From: Flavobacterium sp.
GTDB taxonomy: Bacteria; Bacteroidota; Bacteroidia; Flavobacteriales; Flavobacteriaceae
Length of the DNA: 34,805 nucleotides
Assembly: GCA_012270005.1 (NCBI GenBank)
Contig: JAAXJD010000090.1
Span: 1 to 34,805, forward strand
Reading direction: 5' to 3'
Positions 24,579 through 32,268 of this stretch are shown piece by piece. The position numbers and the translations under genes were made by a program. Each line of letters starts with the position of its first letter. The first letter of the stretch is position 1. Under the pieces are notes generated by a model that made no database searches, was not told the DNA's origin, and saw nothing but the letters and a program-made list of their open reading frames with translations.

Positions 24579-25202
24579 TTATTTGCCGTTAAAAGTGCTC
24601 ATGGTATTAGCAATACCCGATAGCGCAAACTCCCGTATGGCATCGGCAGACTTATCCAGGCGTTCGCCCATGGCCGTTTTTTCTTCTTCGCTCCATTCGC
24701 CCAAAACATAATTTACCTGCTGGCCTTTTTTAAAGGCATCTGTAATACCAAACCTGAAGCGCGGATAATCTAAAGTGTTTAAAATCTGCTGAATGTTCTT
24801 AAGCCCGTTATGCCCACCATCACTACCTTTTGCCTTAATGCGTATGGTGCCAAAGGGTATATTAAGGTCGTCTGTAACCACCAAAAGGTTTTCTTTGGCT
24901 ATGTTTTCTTTATCCATCCAGTACTTTACCGCTTTACCGCTAAGGTTCATGTAGGTATTAGGCTTTAGTAAAATCAGGGTGCGTCCCTTTAGTTTGTATT
25001 CGGCTACCTGGCCCAGTTTTGCGGTTTCCCAGCTGAGGCCTTCCTGTTGTACAAGGCGGTCCAGTATTTTAAAGCCTATATTGTGGCGTGTATTTACATA
25101 TTCGACACCGGGATTTCCCAGTCCGGCAATGAGGAATTTTTTCATGGGGTCTGTAATTGTTTCTTCTTTCTTGCCTTTAAAAAGGTTAGTAAGCCATTTC
25201 AT
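24579..25202 (-). CDS. pth: Peptidyl-tRNA hydrolase
   Basis: Frees peptides from tRNA after premature dissociation from the ribosome. The core begins KKFLIAGLGNPGVEYVNTRHNIGF with the catalytic His in TRHNIGF and conserved Asn residues in KPNTYMNLSG; DDLNIPFGTIRIK and GSDGGHNGLKNI complete the active-site signature. From ATG 25202 the protein is 207 aa with a 19-residue basic N-terminal extension (MKWLTNLFKGKK); ATG 25145 would give the shorter 188-aa form. The longer form is kept because similar extensions occur in flavobacterial Pth as I recall, though the promoter box almost touches this ATG. Confidence 0.94.
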   Translation of the reverse strand: MKWLTNLFKGKKEETITDPMKKFLIAGLGNPGVEYVNTRHNIGFKILDRLVQQEGLSWETAKLGQVAEYKLKGRTLILLKPNTYMNLSGKAVKYWMDKENIAKENLLVVTDDLNIPFGTIRIKAKGSDGGHNGLKNIQQILNTLDYPRFRFGITDAFKKGQQVNYVLGEWSEEEKTAMGERLDKSADAIREFALSGIANTMSTFNGK

Positions 25203-25206
25203 GGTG

Positions 25207-25214
25207 CAAAGATA
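25207..25214 (-). promoter_or_regulatory. TAnnTTTG box of pth
   Basis: TATCTTTG on the minus strand, four bases before ATG 25202. The transcript would start at or near the ATG, so it is either leaderless or begins translation at ATG 25145. Confidence 0.4.
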
Positions 25215-25272
25215 GGTTTTTTATATAATTTGCATCCCGCTATGGTTTACCTGGGTAAAACCCTAATTTGCA

Positions 25273-25317
25273 TTGCGGGTTTTCCGCAGTTAACATTTTT
25301 TTAAGAAATATAATATC
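25273..25317 (+). promoter_or_regulatory. Stem-loop element upstream of GLPGLI gene 1
   Basis: TTGCGGGTTTTCCGCA, followed by GTTAACATTTT and an ATAATAT, is repeated almost unchanged at 28656-28696 before GLPGLI gene 4. TGCGG and CCGCA form a five-base-pair stem with a GTTTT loop. Confidence 0.55.
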
Positions 25318-25401
25318 TGGAAGCGGAGTTTTATGTTTTACATTAGGGTGCCCCTGCTAACCAACCTGTGGGACCAACCAGTGAAAACCAAAACCGCTTA
25401 C

Positions 25402-26181
25402 ATGAAATCTTTTTTTCCACTATTTGCACTTGTTTTTACAACAGTTACTTTCTCGCAGCAGCGCCAATGCACTATGATAACCTACAAAATGTATATGGCT
25501 ATCCCTTTCGCTTCGTCGTATTCGGGAGGTTATGATAGACTTATTGCAAATGAAAGCGCAGGCATTTTTTATCATTTAGGTGGTGAGAATTATTCAGATG
25601 CCCAATCTGCAAAAAAATATACCGCCCCCATACCCGGCGATTTATTACCCATAATAGAAACCATGTATACCCGGGCCGATGCAGAGAAAAAAGAATTGTT
25701 ACTGTTTTCTCATTTGGCCAGGTCTACAGCATTAGTTAAAGATACGTATGGCGGCTTTAACTGGAACGTGGGTAGCGAAACAAAAGTAATAGCAGGGTAC
25801 ACCTGTTACAAAGCAGAGGCATACTACAGGGGGCGCACCTGGACGGCGTGGTTTACTCCACAAATCTCGGTACCCTTTGGCCCCTGGAAATTGCTCGGCC
25901 TGCCCGGCTTAATATTACAGGCGTATGACGCTACCGGTGAGGTTTCGTTTGATGCCGTACAGGTTTCTACCGCCGGTTGCGACCTATTACAACGTGATTT
26001 TAGATCATTGGTAAAAACTAAAAATAAAGTGCCCATGCCTTACAGGGAGTGCATTGAGAAGAACAAGGAGTTTTTTGATAATCTAGACAAGCAAATGGAT
26101 GCAGACTCAAAAGCCATAGTGGTGCCAGACTTTAAGGTGCCAAGGTTTGGTTATGAACTTAAATACGAATGGGAGGAGTAA
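25402..26181 (+). CDS. GLPGLI-family envelope protein 1
   Basis: A 259-aa exported protein of the GLPGLI family, a Bacteroidota family of unknown function. The signal peptide (MKSFFPLFALVFTTVTFSQQ) starts at ATG 25402; ATG 25333 in frame would add 23 hydrophilic residues. The family core is DTYGGFNW...TKVIAGYTCYKAE, YRGRTWTAWFTP and GPWKLLGLPGLIL (GLPGLI at 166-171). The protein ends in YELKYEWEE, a tail shared by all copies here. There is no membrane helix after the signal peptide and no T9SS domain, so it is probably periplasmic or at the outer membrane. First gene of an array that ends in an outer-membrane barrel. Confidence 0.9.
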   Translation: MKSFFPLFALVFTTVTFSQQRQCTMITYKMYMAIPFASSYSGGYDRLIANESAGIFYHLGGENYSDAQSAKKYTAPIPGDLLPIIETMYTRADAEKKELLLFSHLARSTALVKDTYGGFNWNVGSETKVIAGYTCYKAEAYYRGRTWTAWFTPQISVPFGPWKLLGLPGLILQAYDATGEVSFDAVQVSTAGCDLLQRDFRSLVKTKNKVPMPYRECIEKNKEFFDNLDKQMDADSKAIVVPDFKVPRFGYELKYEWEE

Positions 26182-26229
26182 GTCATTTATAAACCATCGA
26201 CACTATATAGCTACTTATTTACATACAAT

Positions 26230-26642
26230 ATGAAATCGTATACACTCATTTTACTTTTATTGGGGCTGAATTTCGCCTTTGCCAGCCAAAGCAGCAGCAC
26301 TTAAAAATAGAATATGATATTTATAAAGGACTGGCCATTCCTTATAAACTAAATGCCACGCTTTACATTAAAGATGGCGTTTCTATATGGCAGGAACATC
26401 ATAATTCCAGAGAACCATGGAGCGGACAACCGGTTGCTGAAAACCTGAAGGATATGAAAATAGATGACAATGCCTTAAGGGCAGAGGCTGCTCCCTGTAT
26501 ACGAACAGATATGAAAAATAAAGAAATCCTTATGCATGGAGGTATACTTAAAAACTGGTTTTTAGTAAAAGATAACTTTGTGCCTATTAAGTGGAATATA
26601 ACTAATACAGGCTATAACAAATTGGTCCTTTCAATTAAATAG
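26230..26642 (+). pseudogene. GLPGLI gene 2, N-terminal half (frameshifted, interrupted)
   Basis: ATG 26230 opens a signal peptide (MKSYTLILLLLGLNFAFAS) that hits a stop at 26302 in its own frame. In another frame the text continues as QHLKIEYDIYKGLAIPYK and runs to LVKDNFVPIKWNIT, the typical first half of GLPGLI proteins, then leaves the family pattern and stops at 26640-26642. A shift near 26285 therefore separates signal peptide and body. The second half, with the GLPGLI core, is missing. The matching C-terminal tail appears at 27774-27837, after about 1.1 kb of foreign-looking DNA. Confidence 0.8.
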
Positions 26643-26658
26643 AGCCACTTTTTTTCAT

Positions 26659-26736
26659 AACTTCCAACCCGGTAACAGAGAAAAACTCAACTTTGTAAGC
26701 CGCGCCGAGCTCATACCGGCGAAACATTACGAGTAA
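26659..26736 (+). pseudogene. Possible C-terminal remnant of an unknown gene
   Basis: An open frame reading NFQPGNREKLNFVSRAEL and ending in IPAKHYE before TAA looks like the end of a real protein, and this stretch is richer in GC than the DNA after it. Reading further upstream it runs into the GLPGLI pseudogene. I cannot name the parent gene; it may be left over from an earlier insertion or deletion. Confidence 0.3.
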
Positions 26737-26767
26737 GCGTTTCAGAATCGACGAATTCAATAACTTA

Positions 26768-27289
26768 ATGCAACAAGTCATAAAACAATTAATATCAGAA
26801 TTATTATATTTACTACTAGCTTTTGTCAGTGCAGTACTTATTTTAGTTTTCCTTATGTTACTAACATTCGCTGGCAGGTTGAATAATAAATTTTTAAACG
26901 TTTTAATTTATAAAAATTTTATTGATAATCCATTTCAAGGAATATTTGCTTTATCATTTATTTTAGCTTTTATAATAACACTTACAAGGCAAAAAAAATT
27001 AAACTTTAATGATTACATTGTCAACTATATTTTAATCTTTACAGGTTTTGGCTTATTATATTTCTTTAGTAGATTTATTTATAAAGCACAAAGAATGAAA
27101 GAAAATATGATGTCACAAATTATTTTTAATGCACAGACAATGAATGTAACAATAAAATCAGACCAGCATGCCGCTAACTTTAAACAATATAATTATGAAA
27201 TTGTATTGTTGAGCAGTTTACTTATTATTGTGGGATTCATAACTATTAAAACAATTTTAAAACAAAAGAAATGCATAACGCACACGTAA
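26768..27289 (+). CDS. Unknown four-helix membrane protein in inserted DNA
   Basis: A 173-aa protein with four likely membrane segments, at about 10-35, 55-72, 83-105 and 145-165, and a polar stretch between the last two (about 108-143). It is very AT-rich with many Asn, Ile and Lys codons, unlike the GLPGLI genes around it. I do not recognise a family. It lies between two fragments of a broken GLPGLI gene, beside an AbiV-like fragment, and is bracketed by a 12-base direct repeat. A defence or cargo role is possible from context but not shown. Confidence 0.6.
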   Translation: MQQVIKQLISELLYLLLAFVSAVLILVFLMLLTFAGRLNNKFLNVLIYKNFIDNPFQGIFALSFILAFIITLTRQKKLNFNDYIVNYILIFTGFGLLYFFSRFIYKAQRMKENMMSQIIFNAQTMNVTIKSDQHAANFKQYNYEIVLLSSLLIIVGFITIKTILKQKKCITHT

Positions 27290-27404
27290 GAATAGTTTAA
27301 GGAATAATTTTTAGAGAGTCAAAATTGAAAACTTTACTTTTTGCGCTGAAAAGTGTATAGCTTAAAGAACTCATTACGCCCACTGGTAACAGCACCTAAT
27401 CGAA

Positions 27405-27471
27405 AGTACTGGTTTTGTGCGACATAGAACCAGTTTATTTCATAACTTCGTTCTGTGTCGCACAAAATACT
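27405..27471. repeat. Long imperfect inverted repeat in the inserted segment
   Basis: TTTTGTGCGACATAGAAC (27413-27430) and GTTCTGTGTCGCACAAAA (27450-27467) pair with one wobble, extended by AGTA/TACT with a four-base bulge. A nested pair ACTGGTT (27408-27414) / AACCAGT (27428-27434) offers another fold. It could be a terminator-like or recombination-site structure. Confidence 0.7.
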
Positions 27472-27536
27472 GTGTTCCTAAGGCCGCAACTGCGCAAAGC
27501 CACGGAACATTGTAGGCAATTATCACAAACAATACA

Positions 27537-27770
27537 TTGAACAACAGTATTTCTATTTCTGAAGTTAAATTAGGCATTATAAAATGTCTAGAAAACGCAA
27601 GAGCTTTACTTGAAGATTCAAAATGTCTTTTGGACAATAATCGTTATTCTAGGTCTTATACATTGGCCCAACTCTCATTTGAGGAAACAGGAAAAGCATT
27701 TATGTTGTACGAACTATATGTTACAATACAATCTGGAAAAAGAGAAGATTTTGATTTCAAAAATTTCTAA
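27537..27770 (+). pseudogene. AbiV-like abortive infection protein, N-terminal fragment
   Basis: Seventy-seven residues from a TTG start, all helical in character: CLENARALLEDSKCLLDNN, then RYSRSYTLAQLSFEETGKAF. This is the pattern I know from the N-terminus of AbiV-family abortive-infection proteins, which are usually near 200 aa. The frame stops at 27770, exactly where GLPGLI tail sequence resumes, so the C-terminal two thirds are missing. A functional product is unlikely. The family call rests on pattern memory and short length; start codon uncertain. Confidence 0.6.
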
Positions 27771-27773
27771 CAT

Positions 27774-27837
27774 GAATCTTGAAGTTAAAACGGCACCACG
27801 CGGCGGCCTCGAACTTAAATACGAATGGGAGGAGTAG
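27774..27837 (+). pseudogene. GLPGLI gene 2, C-terminal tail fragment
   Basis: The frame ending at the TAG of 27835-27837 reads MNLEVKTAPRGGLELKYEWE plus E, the same ending as the intact GLPGLI proteins (ELKYEWEE, ELKYEWEK, ELKYEWEQ). It completes the broken gene whose first half is at 26230-26642; roughly 110-120 residues between them are lost. Confidence 0.75.
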
Positions 27838-27878
27838 CGGCAGCTTATACAATACAGCGTAATATATCATCAACCGTT

Positions 27879-28643
27879 ATGAAATATACTTTAGGAATCA
27901 TCTTCTTTTTTTGCATTAAGTCGTATGCCCAAACTAAAGCAGGGCTGAGGGTTCAGTACACCATGTTTTGTAATACCGATTTACCACTTAAGTACAAAAC
28001 CATTTTATGGATACAAGACAATGAATCTATTTATAAAGAGGAATTTAGCACTACTGAAAGGTGGGAAGAGAAGCCTACAGAAGCATCAACTTTTAATATT
28101 GAAAGGCTTAGGAATAATGAAGGGACGTATCTCAGGGTAGATAATAAAAACAAAACACTTCAGTTTTTTGATAAACTATCTGGGCATATTATATTAGTTA
28201 CAGACACTTACAACAGTTTTAAGTGGGATGTTACCAATGATACTAAAGTTATAGCGGGCTATAAATGTAATAAAGCAACAACAAGTTTTAGGGGCAGAGA
28301 ATGGATTGCGTGGTTTACGCCAGAGATACCGGTTTCTTTTGGTCCGTGGAAACTGCATGGGCTTCCGGGGCTTATACTGGAGTGTTATGACGTAACACAA
28401 CGATACAGAATATCTGCTGAAGGAATTAAAACCGAAACTTCTGCGCTATTTAGTAAGGATTTCAAAACGCTAATGGTGTCTAAAAATAAAGTAGCCATGC
28501 CGTATAGGGAGTTTTTAGAGAAGCAGGAGGAGGCCAGGAATAATAGATTGTCGAGCCTTGCTAACGTGCCGGGGTTACAAATTGATAAAGCAGAGAAACC
28601 TCCGCGTAATGGAATAGAACTAAAATACGAGTGGGAGAAGTAG
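27879..28643 (+). CDS. GLPGLI-family envelope protein 3
   Basis: A 254-aa exported GLPGLI protein. ATG 27879 starts the signal peptide (MKYTLGIIFFFCIKSYAQ); an in-frame ATG at 27825 overlaps the end of the broken copy and is unlikely. Conserved parts are FKWDVTNDTKVIAGYKCNKA, FRGREWIAWFTPEIPVSFGPWKLHGLPGLI-type core (GLPGLI at 161-166) and the tail IELKYEWEK. One Cys in the GYKC position is shared by all copies. It is 41 bases behind the tail fragment of gene 2 and 68 bases before gene 4. Function unknown. Confidence 0.9.
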   Translation: MKYTLGIIFFFCIKSYAQTKAGLRVQYTMFCNTDLPLKYKTILWIQDNESIYKEEFSTTERWEEKPTEASTFNIERLRNNEGTYLRVDNKNKTLQFFDKLSGHIILVTDTYNSFKWDVTNDTKVIAGYKCNKATTSFRGREWIAWFTPEIPVSFGPWKLHGLPGLILECYDVTQRYRISAEGIKTETSALFSKDFKTLMVSKNKVAMPYREFLEKQEEARNNRLSSLANVPGLQIDKAEKPPRNGIELKYEWEK

Positions 28644-28655
28644 GGTAATACTCTA

Positions 28656-28696
28656 TTGCGGATTTTCCGTAATTAACATTTTCCCGGACATAATAT
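28656..28696 (+). promoter_or_regulatory. Stem-loop element upstream of GLPGLI gene 4
   Basis: TTGCGGATTTTCCGTA, then ATTAACATTTT and ATAATAT, repeats the element at 25273-25317. The stem here is TGCGG/CCGTA, with a G/T wobble where the other copy has G/C, so pairing is kept despite a base change. Confidence 0.55.
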
Positions 28697-28711
28697 TGAT
28701 GATAATAATCT

Positions 28712-29491
28712 ATGAAGATACTATTAATTACAGCCTTGTGCATAAGTTCATTTTTCTGCTTTTCACAATCAAAAAAAATTAATGTAGAAGTGGGGTATTT
28801 AGAGTTTATGAATGTAACATTTCTGAATACTTACGGAAGATCATATTCAACACTTTTTGCTGATAATACTGCATCAATATATAAAAAATACGGTGGAGAG
28901 GTGTCTGAGGGGCAATCGTTTGATAAAAACGATTCACGGTTTGTGGAGATGTCTAAAAAAAAGTTTCATAACAATTACATCAAGACAGACTTGCTTAACA
29001 AAAAAATGTTGTTTTTTGGATCACTGACTCGGCATGATGTGTTGGTTGAGGATATTTACCCGGATTTACGGTGGACAATAACTGAAGAGCAAAAAGTGAT
29101 AGCTGATTATACCTGTGTAAAGGCCACTGTCTCTTACAGAGGGCGAGACTGGACAGCGTGGTTTACTCCTGAAATACCGCTTGCCGTTGGCCCATGGAAA
29201 TTACATGGTTTGCCAGGTTTAATACTAGAGGCTTACGATGCCACAGGTGAATGTACTTATAAAGCCATAACTGTAGCGTTTAAGGATAACAGCATATTAC
29301 ATAGCGACTTTACTAAACTGGTAAAAACAAAAAATAAGAAGCCTATTACCTATAGGCAGTTCTTACAAGACCGTAAAGAAGAGATAGATAATATAAGCAA
29401 AAAGCTAGACATGGAGAATCCTAATGTAATATCGGCAGATGTTAAAGTACCGCCTTTCGGCCTGGAGCTTAAATACGAGTGGGAACAATAA
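28712..29491 (+). CDS. GLPGLI-family envelope protein 4
   Basis: A 259-aa exported GLPGLI protein with signal peptide MKILLITALCISSFFCFSQ. Core motifs are LRWTITEEQKVIADYTCVKA, YRGRDWTAWFTPEIP and GPWKLHGLPGLILEAYDATGE (GLPGLI at 166-171). It ends in LELKYEWEQ. It carries its own copy of the upstream stem-loop element and is followed 41 bases later by the outer-membrane barrel gene, the pair most likely to be cotranscribed. It resembles copy 1 more than copy 3 in the segments before and after the core. Function unknown. Confidence 0.9.
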   Translation: MKILLITALCISSFFCFSQSKKINVEVGYLEFMNVTFLNTYGRSYSTLFADNTASIYKKYGGEVSEGQSFDKNDSRFVEMSKKKFHNNYIKTDLLNKKMLFFGSLTRHDVLVEDIYPDLRWTITEEQKVIADYTCVKATVSYRGRDWTAWFTPEIPLAVGPWKLHGLPGLILEAYDATGECTYKAITVAFKDNSILHSDFTKLVKTKNKKPITYRQFLQDRKEEIDNISKKLDMENPNVISADVKVPPFGLELKYEWEQ

Positions 29492-29532
29492 CTGTTTTTT
29501 AAAAGGAATACTATCTACGCCATACCGCCATT

Positions 29533-32178
29533 ATGTTTAAATATTTTATTATCTTTTTTTTCTGTTTTACCCTTCCGTTACTTGCCCAAACCGAAATAAG
29601 CGGCAGGATAAAATCAGAGGCCGGGGAGCTGCTCCCGGGGGCTTCGGTGTTGCTAAAAGACAATGAGCAAAAAATAGTGTCGTTTGCCATTTCTGCAGAT
29701 AATGGCGGCTACCAGCTTGAGGCTAAAAAACCGGGAGAATATACCCTGGAGGTAAATTTTTTAGGCTTCGAAAAGGTAGTGCTGCCCCTTACCGTTACAG
29801 AAAAAGATAAAACCCTTACCCACAACATAAGCCTTAAAGAAGGCGGCGCCACCCTAAAAGAGGTGGTTATAGAGGCAGATGTACCCATAAAACGCAAAGG
29901 CGATACCCTGGTGTACGATGCCAAGGCACTAAGCACCGGTAAAGAGGTGGTGGTAGAAGACCTGCTAAAAAACATACCCGGCATAACCATACAGCCCGAC
30001 GGTAAAATAAAATACGGCAATAAAGACATAGACCGCGTTATGGTAGAGGGCGACGACCTTTTTAACCGCGGCTACAGCATTATTACTAAAAACATGCCCA
30101 CCAAGCCTTTAGATAAGATAGAGATACTGCGCAATTACTCTAAAAATAAGCTGCTAAAAGGCGTAGAAAACTCAGATGCCGTAGCGCTAAACCTTACAAT
30201 AGACGAAAAGTATAAGGCGGTTTGGTTTGGCAACCTTACTGTGGGTTATGGTAATAAAAACCGCTATAACGCCACCGGTAATCTTATGAACTTTGGTAAA
30301 AAGTACAAAAACTACCTTACGGGTTCGGGTACTAATTCCGGGTTAGATTATGTGGGCGATATAAATGAAATGTATTACAGCAGTGCCGATCTGGAAACGG
30401 TAGGGATGGCGGCGCGCGCCACCCAGCTTATGCACCTTTCGGGTAGTGTATCGCGCATAGACGAAAAACGTTCACGGTTTAACAATGCCCAAAACACCAC
30501 CCTAAGCACTATTTTTCCGCTGGGCAGCAAAAGCAAGATGAGGTTAAACGGCTCGCTGGGTTTTGATAGGCTAAGTACTTACCGCAGCGCGCTATCGGTA
30601 TACGATTTTCAGGGGTCCAGCTTTACCAATACAGAGCAGGATTTATCCCGGAATAACCTGCAACGGGGGTATGTAAGCGCGTATTTTACTACAGATCTTT
30701 CGTCAAACCAAATGCTGCAAACGCTGAGTACCTTTAACATGGGCCGTAATAACTTTAATAACAGCCTTACCTTTAACGGCACCAGCACGCTGGAACGCCT
30801 ACAAACCCGCAGTACGTATTTTGACCAGCAGGCTACTTACACCCACAAATGGAACAAACGGAACGTGGTACTGCTTAAAAGCCGGTTTTTAACCGACATG
30901 CTGCCACAGGATTATAACATTAACAGCTACCTTATGGGCGATTTGTTTTCGTATAACAATATTTCGGCGGTGGCAAATGGCGTGCAGAGTAGTAAACAAT
31001 ATGCGGCACTGGAAGCCGACTTTAAACTGAAACAAAAAAATGACGACCTTATAGCCTTTACCGTAGGCTTTGAAAACAACAACGATGACCTGGCTACCCG
31101 TTTTAGCCTTTTTACAGATACCGGTGTGGTTAACCCGGATGATTTTCAGGCGCACGCCATATACAATGTGGGTAACCTTTACGGTAAAAGCAGTTACAAC
31201 TGGACGTTTAACAGTTTTTCGGTAGGGGCGGGGCTTACCCTTAACCAGCTGTTTAATCGTTTTAAAAGCGCCCAGGGCAGCAATACCCGGCAGCAGCCTT
31301 TTTTAGTAAACCCTAATGTTACTGTAAAGTATGAAATAAACGGGGATAATATGTTTTTCGGCTCGTACAACTACAATATTACAAATAGTGGGCTGCTACA
31401 GGTTAACGATGCATATTTACTCAACTCCTCGCGTGGGTTTAGTAAGGGGTTAGGCTACTTTAACCAGCTCGAAAGCACTTCGGCAAGCCTTAGCTATACT
31501 ACCAAGCATTATCTTAACCGTTACAGCCTTTCGGTGGGTGCTAACTATGGTAGGCAAAACGACGTTATAGCCAGCCGTACCCGTTTAGAACAAAACAGTT
31601 CGCTCTCTGAATCATTTATTATTAAAGGCGGCGATAACCTGTCGTTTAACCTTAATACGCATTTGGTAGTAAAAAAACTAAAGGGCTCTATAGGGTTTGA
31701 TGCCCGCGTATACCGTTATGTATATTTTAACGAAATAAACGGTTCTGGCCTGCGCGAAAATACATCGTACGGGCAAACGTATAAGGCAAGCTGGCACAGT
31801 AGTTTTAAGTCGGCTTTTAACTTCAGGCTGGCTTCAGAGTGGAACTTTTCTAAGGTAGTATCTGATTTTACGTTTAAAAACCACAACAAAACCAGTTACC
31901 TGGACCTAATGTATAAACCTACCGATGCGCTTATGTTTACCGCAAAGGCAGAACATTATAACTTTGGAGGGCTGGATAATAACAACAATTACTTCTTTGC
32001 CGATTTTGAGGCGTCGTACTCCTTTAAAAAAGATGCCTATGCTATAATGCTGGATGGGCGCAACCTTTTTAATACCCAAAATTTTACCACCTACAGCGTA
32101 AGCGATGTGGGCTATGCCACCAGCTCGTTCAGGCTGTTGCCCCGTTATGTAATGCTGTCGTTCAGGGTGAGGTTTTAA
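29533..32178 (+). CDS. Outer-membrane beta-barrel protein with CarboxypepD_reg domain (TonB-receptor-like)
   Basis: An 881-aa outer-membrane protein with signal peptide (ending LLAQ), a CarboxypepD_reg-like beta domain (about 20-105, TEISGRIKSEAGELLPGASV), a plug-like domain (about 110-225; VEDLLKNIPGITIQPDGKI and KPLDKIEILRNYSKNKLLKG) and a long beta-barrel ending in MLSFRVRF with terminal Phe. The plug lacks the usual GSSALYG-type segment of SusC-like receptors, so TonB-driven import is uncertain. Barrels of this type are commonly found beside GLPGLI genes, as here. It is the last gene of the array and is probably the partner of the GLPGLI proteins. Confidence 0.88.
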   Translation: MFKYFIIFFFCFTLPLLAQTEISGRIKSEAGELLPGASVLLKDNEQKIVSFAISADNGGYQLEAKKPGEYTLEVNFLGFEKVVLPLTVTEKDKTLTHNISLKEGGATLKEVVIEADVPIKRKGDTLVYDAKALSTGKEVVVEDLLKNIPGITIQPDGKIKYGNKDIDRVMVEGDDLFNRGYSIITKNMPTKPLDKIEILRNYSKNKLLKGVENSDAVALNLTIDEKYKAVWFGNLTVGYGNKNRYNATGNLMNFGKKYKNYLTGSGTNSGLDYVGDINEMYYSSADLETVGMAARATQLMHLSGSVSRIDEKRSRFNNAQNTTLSTIFPLGSKSKMRLNGSLGFDRLSTYRSALSVYDFQGSSFTNTEQDLSRNNLQRGYVSAYFTTDLSSNQMLQTLSTFNMGRNNFNNSLTFNGTSTLERLQTRSTYFDQQATYTHKWNKRNVVLLKSRFLTDMLPQDYNINSYLMGDLFSYNNISAVANGVQSSKQYAALEADFKLKQKNDDLIAFTVGFENNNDDLATRFSLFTDTGVVNPDDFQAHAIYNVGNLYGKSSYNWTFNSFSVGAGLTLNQLFNRFKSAQGSNTRQQPFLVNPNVTVKYEINGDNMFFGSYNYNITNSGLLQVNDAYLLNSSRGFSKGLGYFNQLESTSASLSYTTKHYLNRYSLSVGANYGRQNDVIASRTRLEQNSSLSESFIIKGGDNLSFNLNTHLVVKKLKGSIGFDARVYRYVYFNEINGSGLRENTSYGQTYKASWHSSFKSAFNFRLASEWNFSKVVSDFTFKNHNKTSYLDLMYKPTDALMFTAKAEHYNFGGLDNNNNYFFADFEASYSFKKDAYAIMLDGRNLFNTQNFTTYSVSDVGYATSSFRLLPRYVMLSFRVRF

Positions 32179-32218
32179 GTATAGATTTCAGAAGTACAGG
32201 GCAGGTATTGCCCCATAA

Positions 32219-32248
32219 AAAAAGCGCCCCGAAACCGGAGCGCTCTTT
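32219..32248. terminator. Bidirectional intrinsic terminator
   Basis: AGCGC (32223-32227) and GCGCT (32240-32244) with inner CCG/CGG pairs, one A/C mismatch, A-run before and T-rich after; shared by the barrel gene and rplY. Confidence 0.75.
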
Positions 32249-32268
32249 GTATAACGGATAAAAGTAAA

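Noticed and set aside
27330-27530. Integron attC site and cassette array
   Set aside because: The RYYYAAC and GTTRRRY core boxes are not clear and no integrase is in the window; kept only as a question in the findings.
29533-32178. Barrel protein as an ordinary SusC-type glycan importer
   Set aside because: No SusD-type lipoprotein gene is adjacent, and the plug lacks the usual SusC-like segments; GLPGLI genes are the consistent neighbours.
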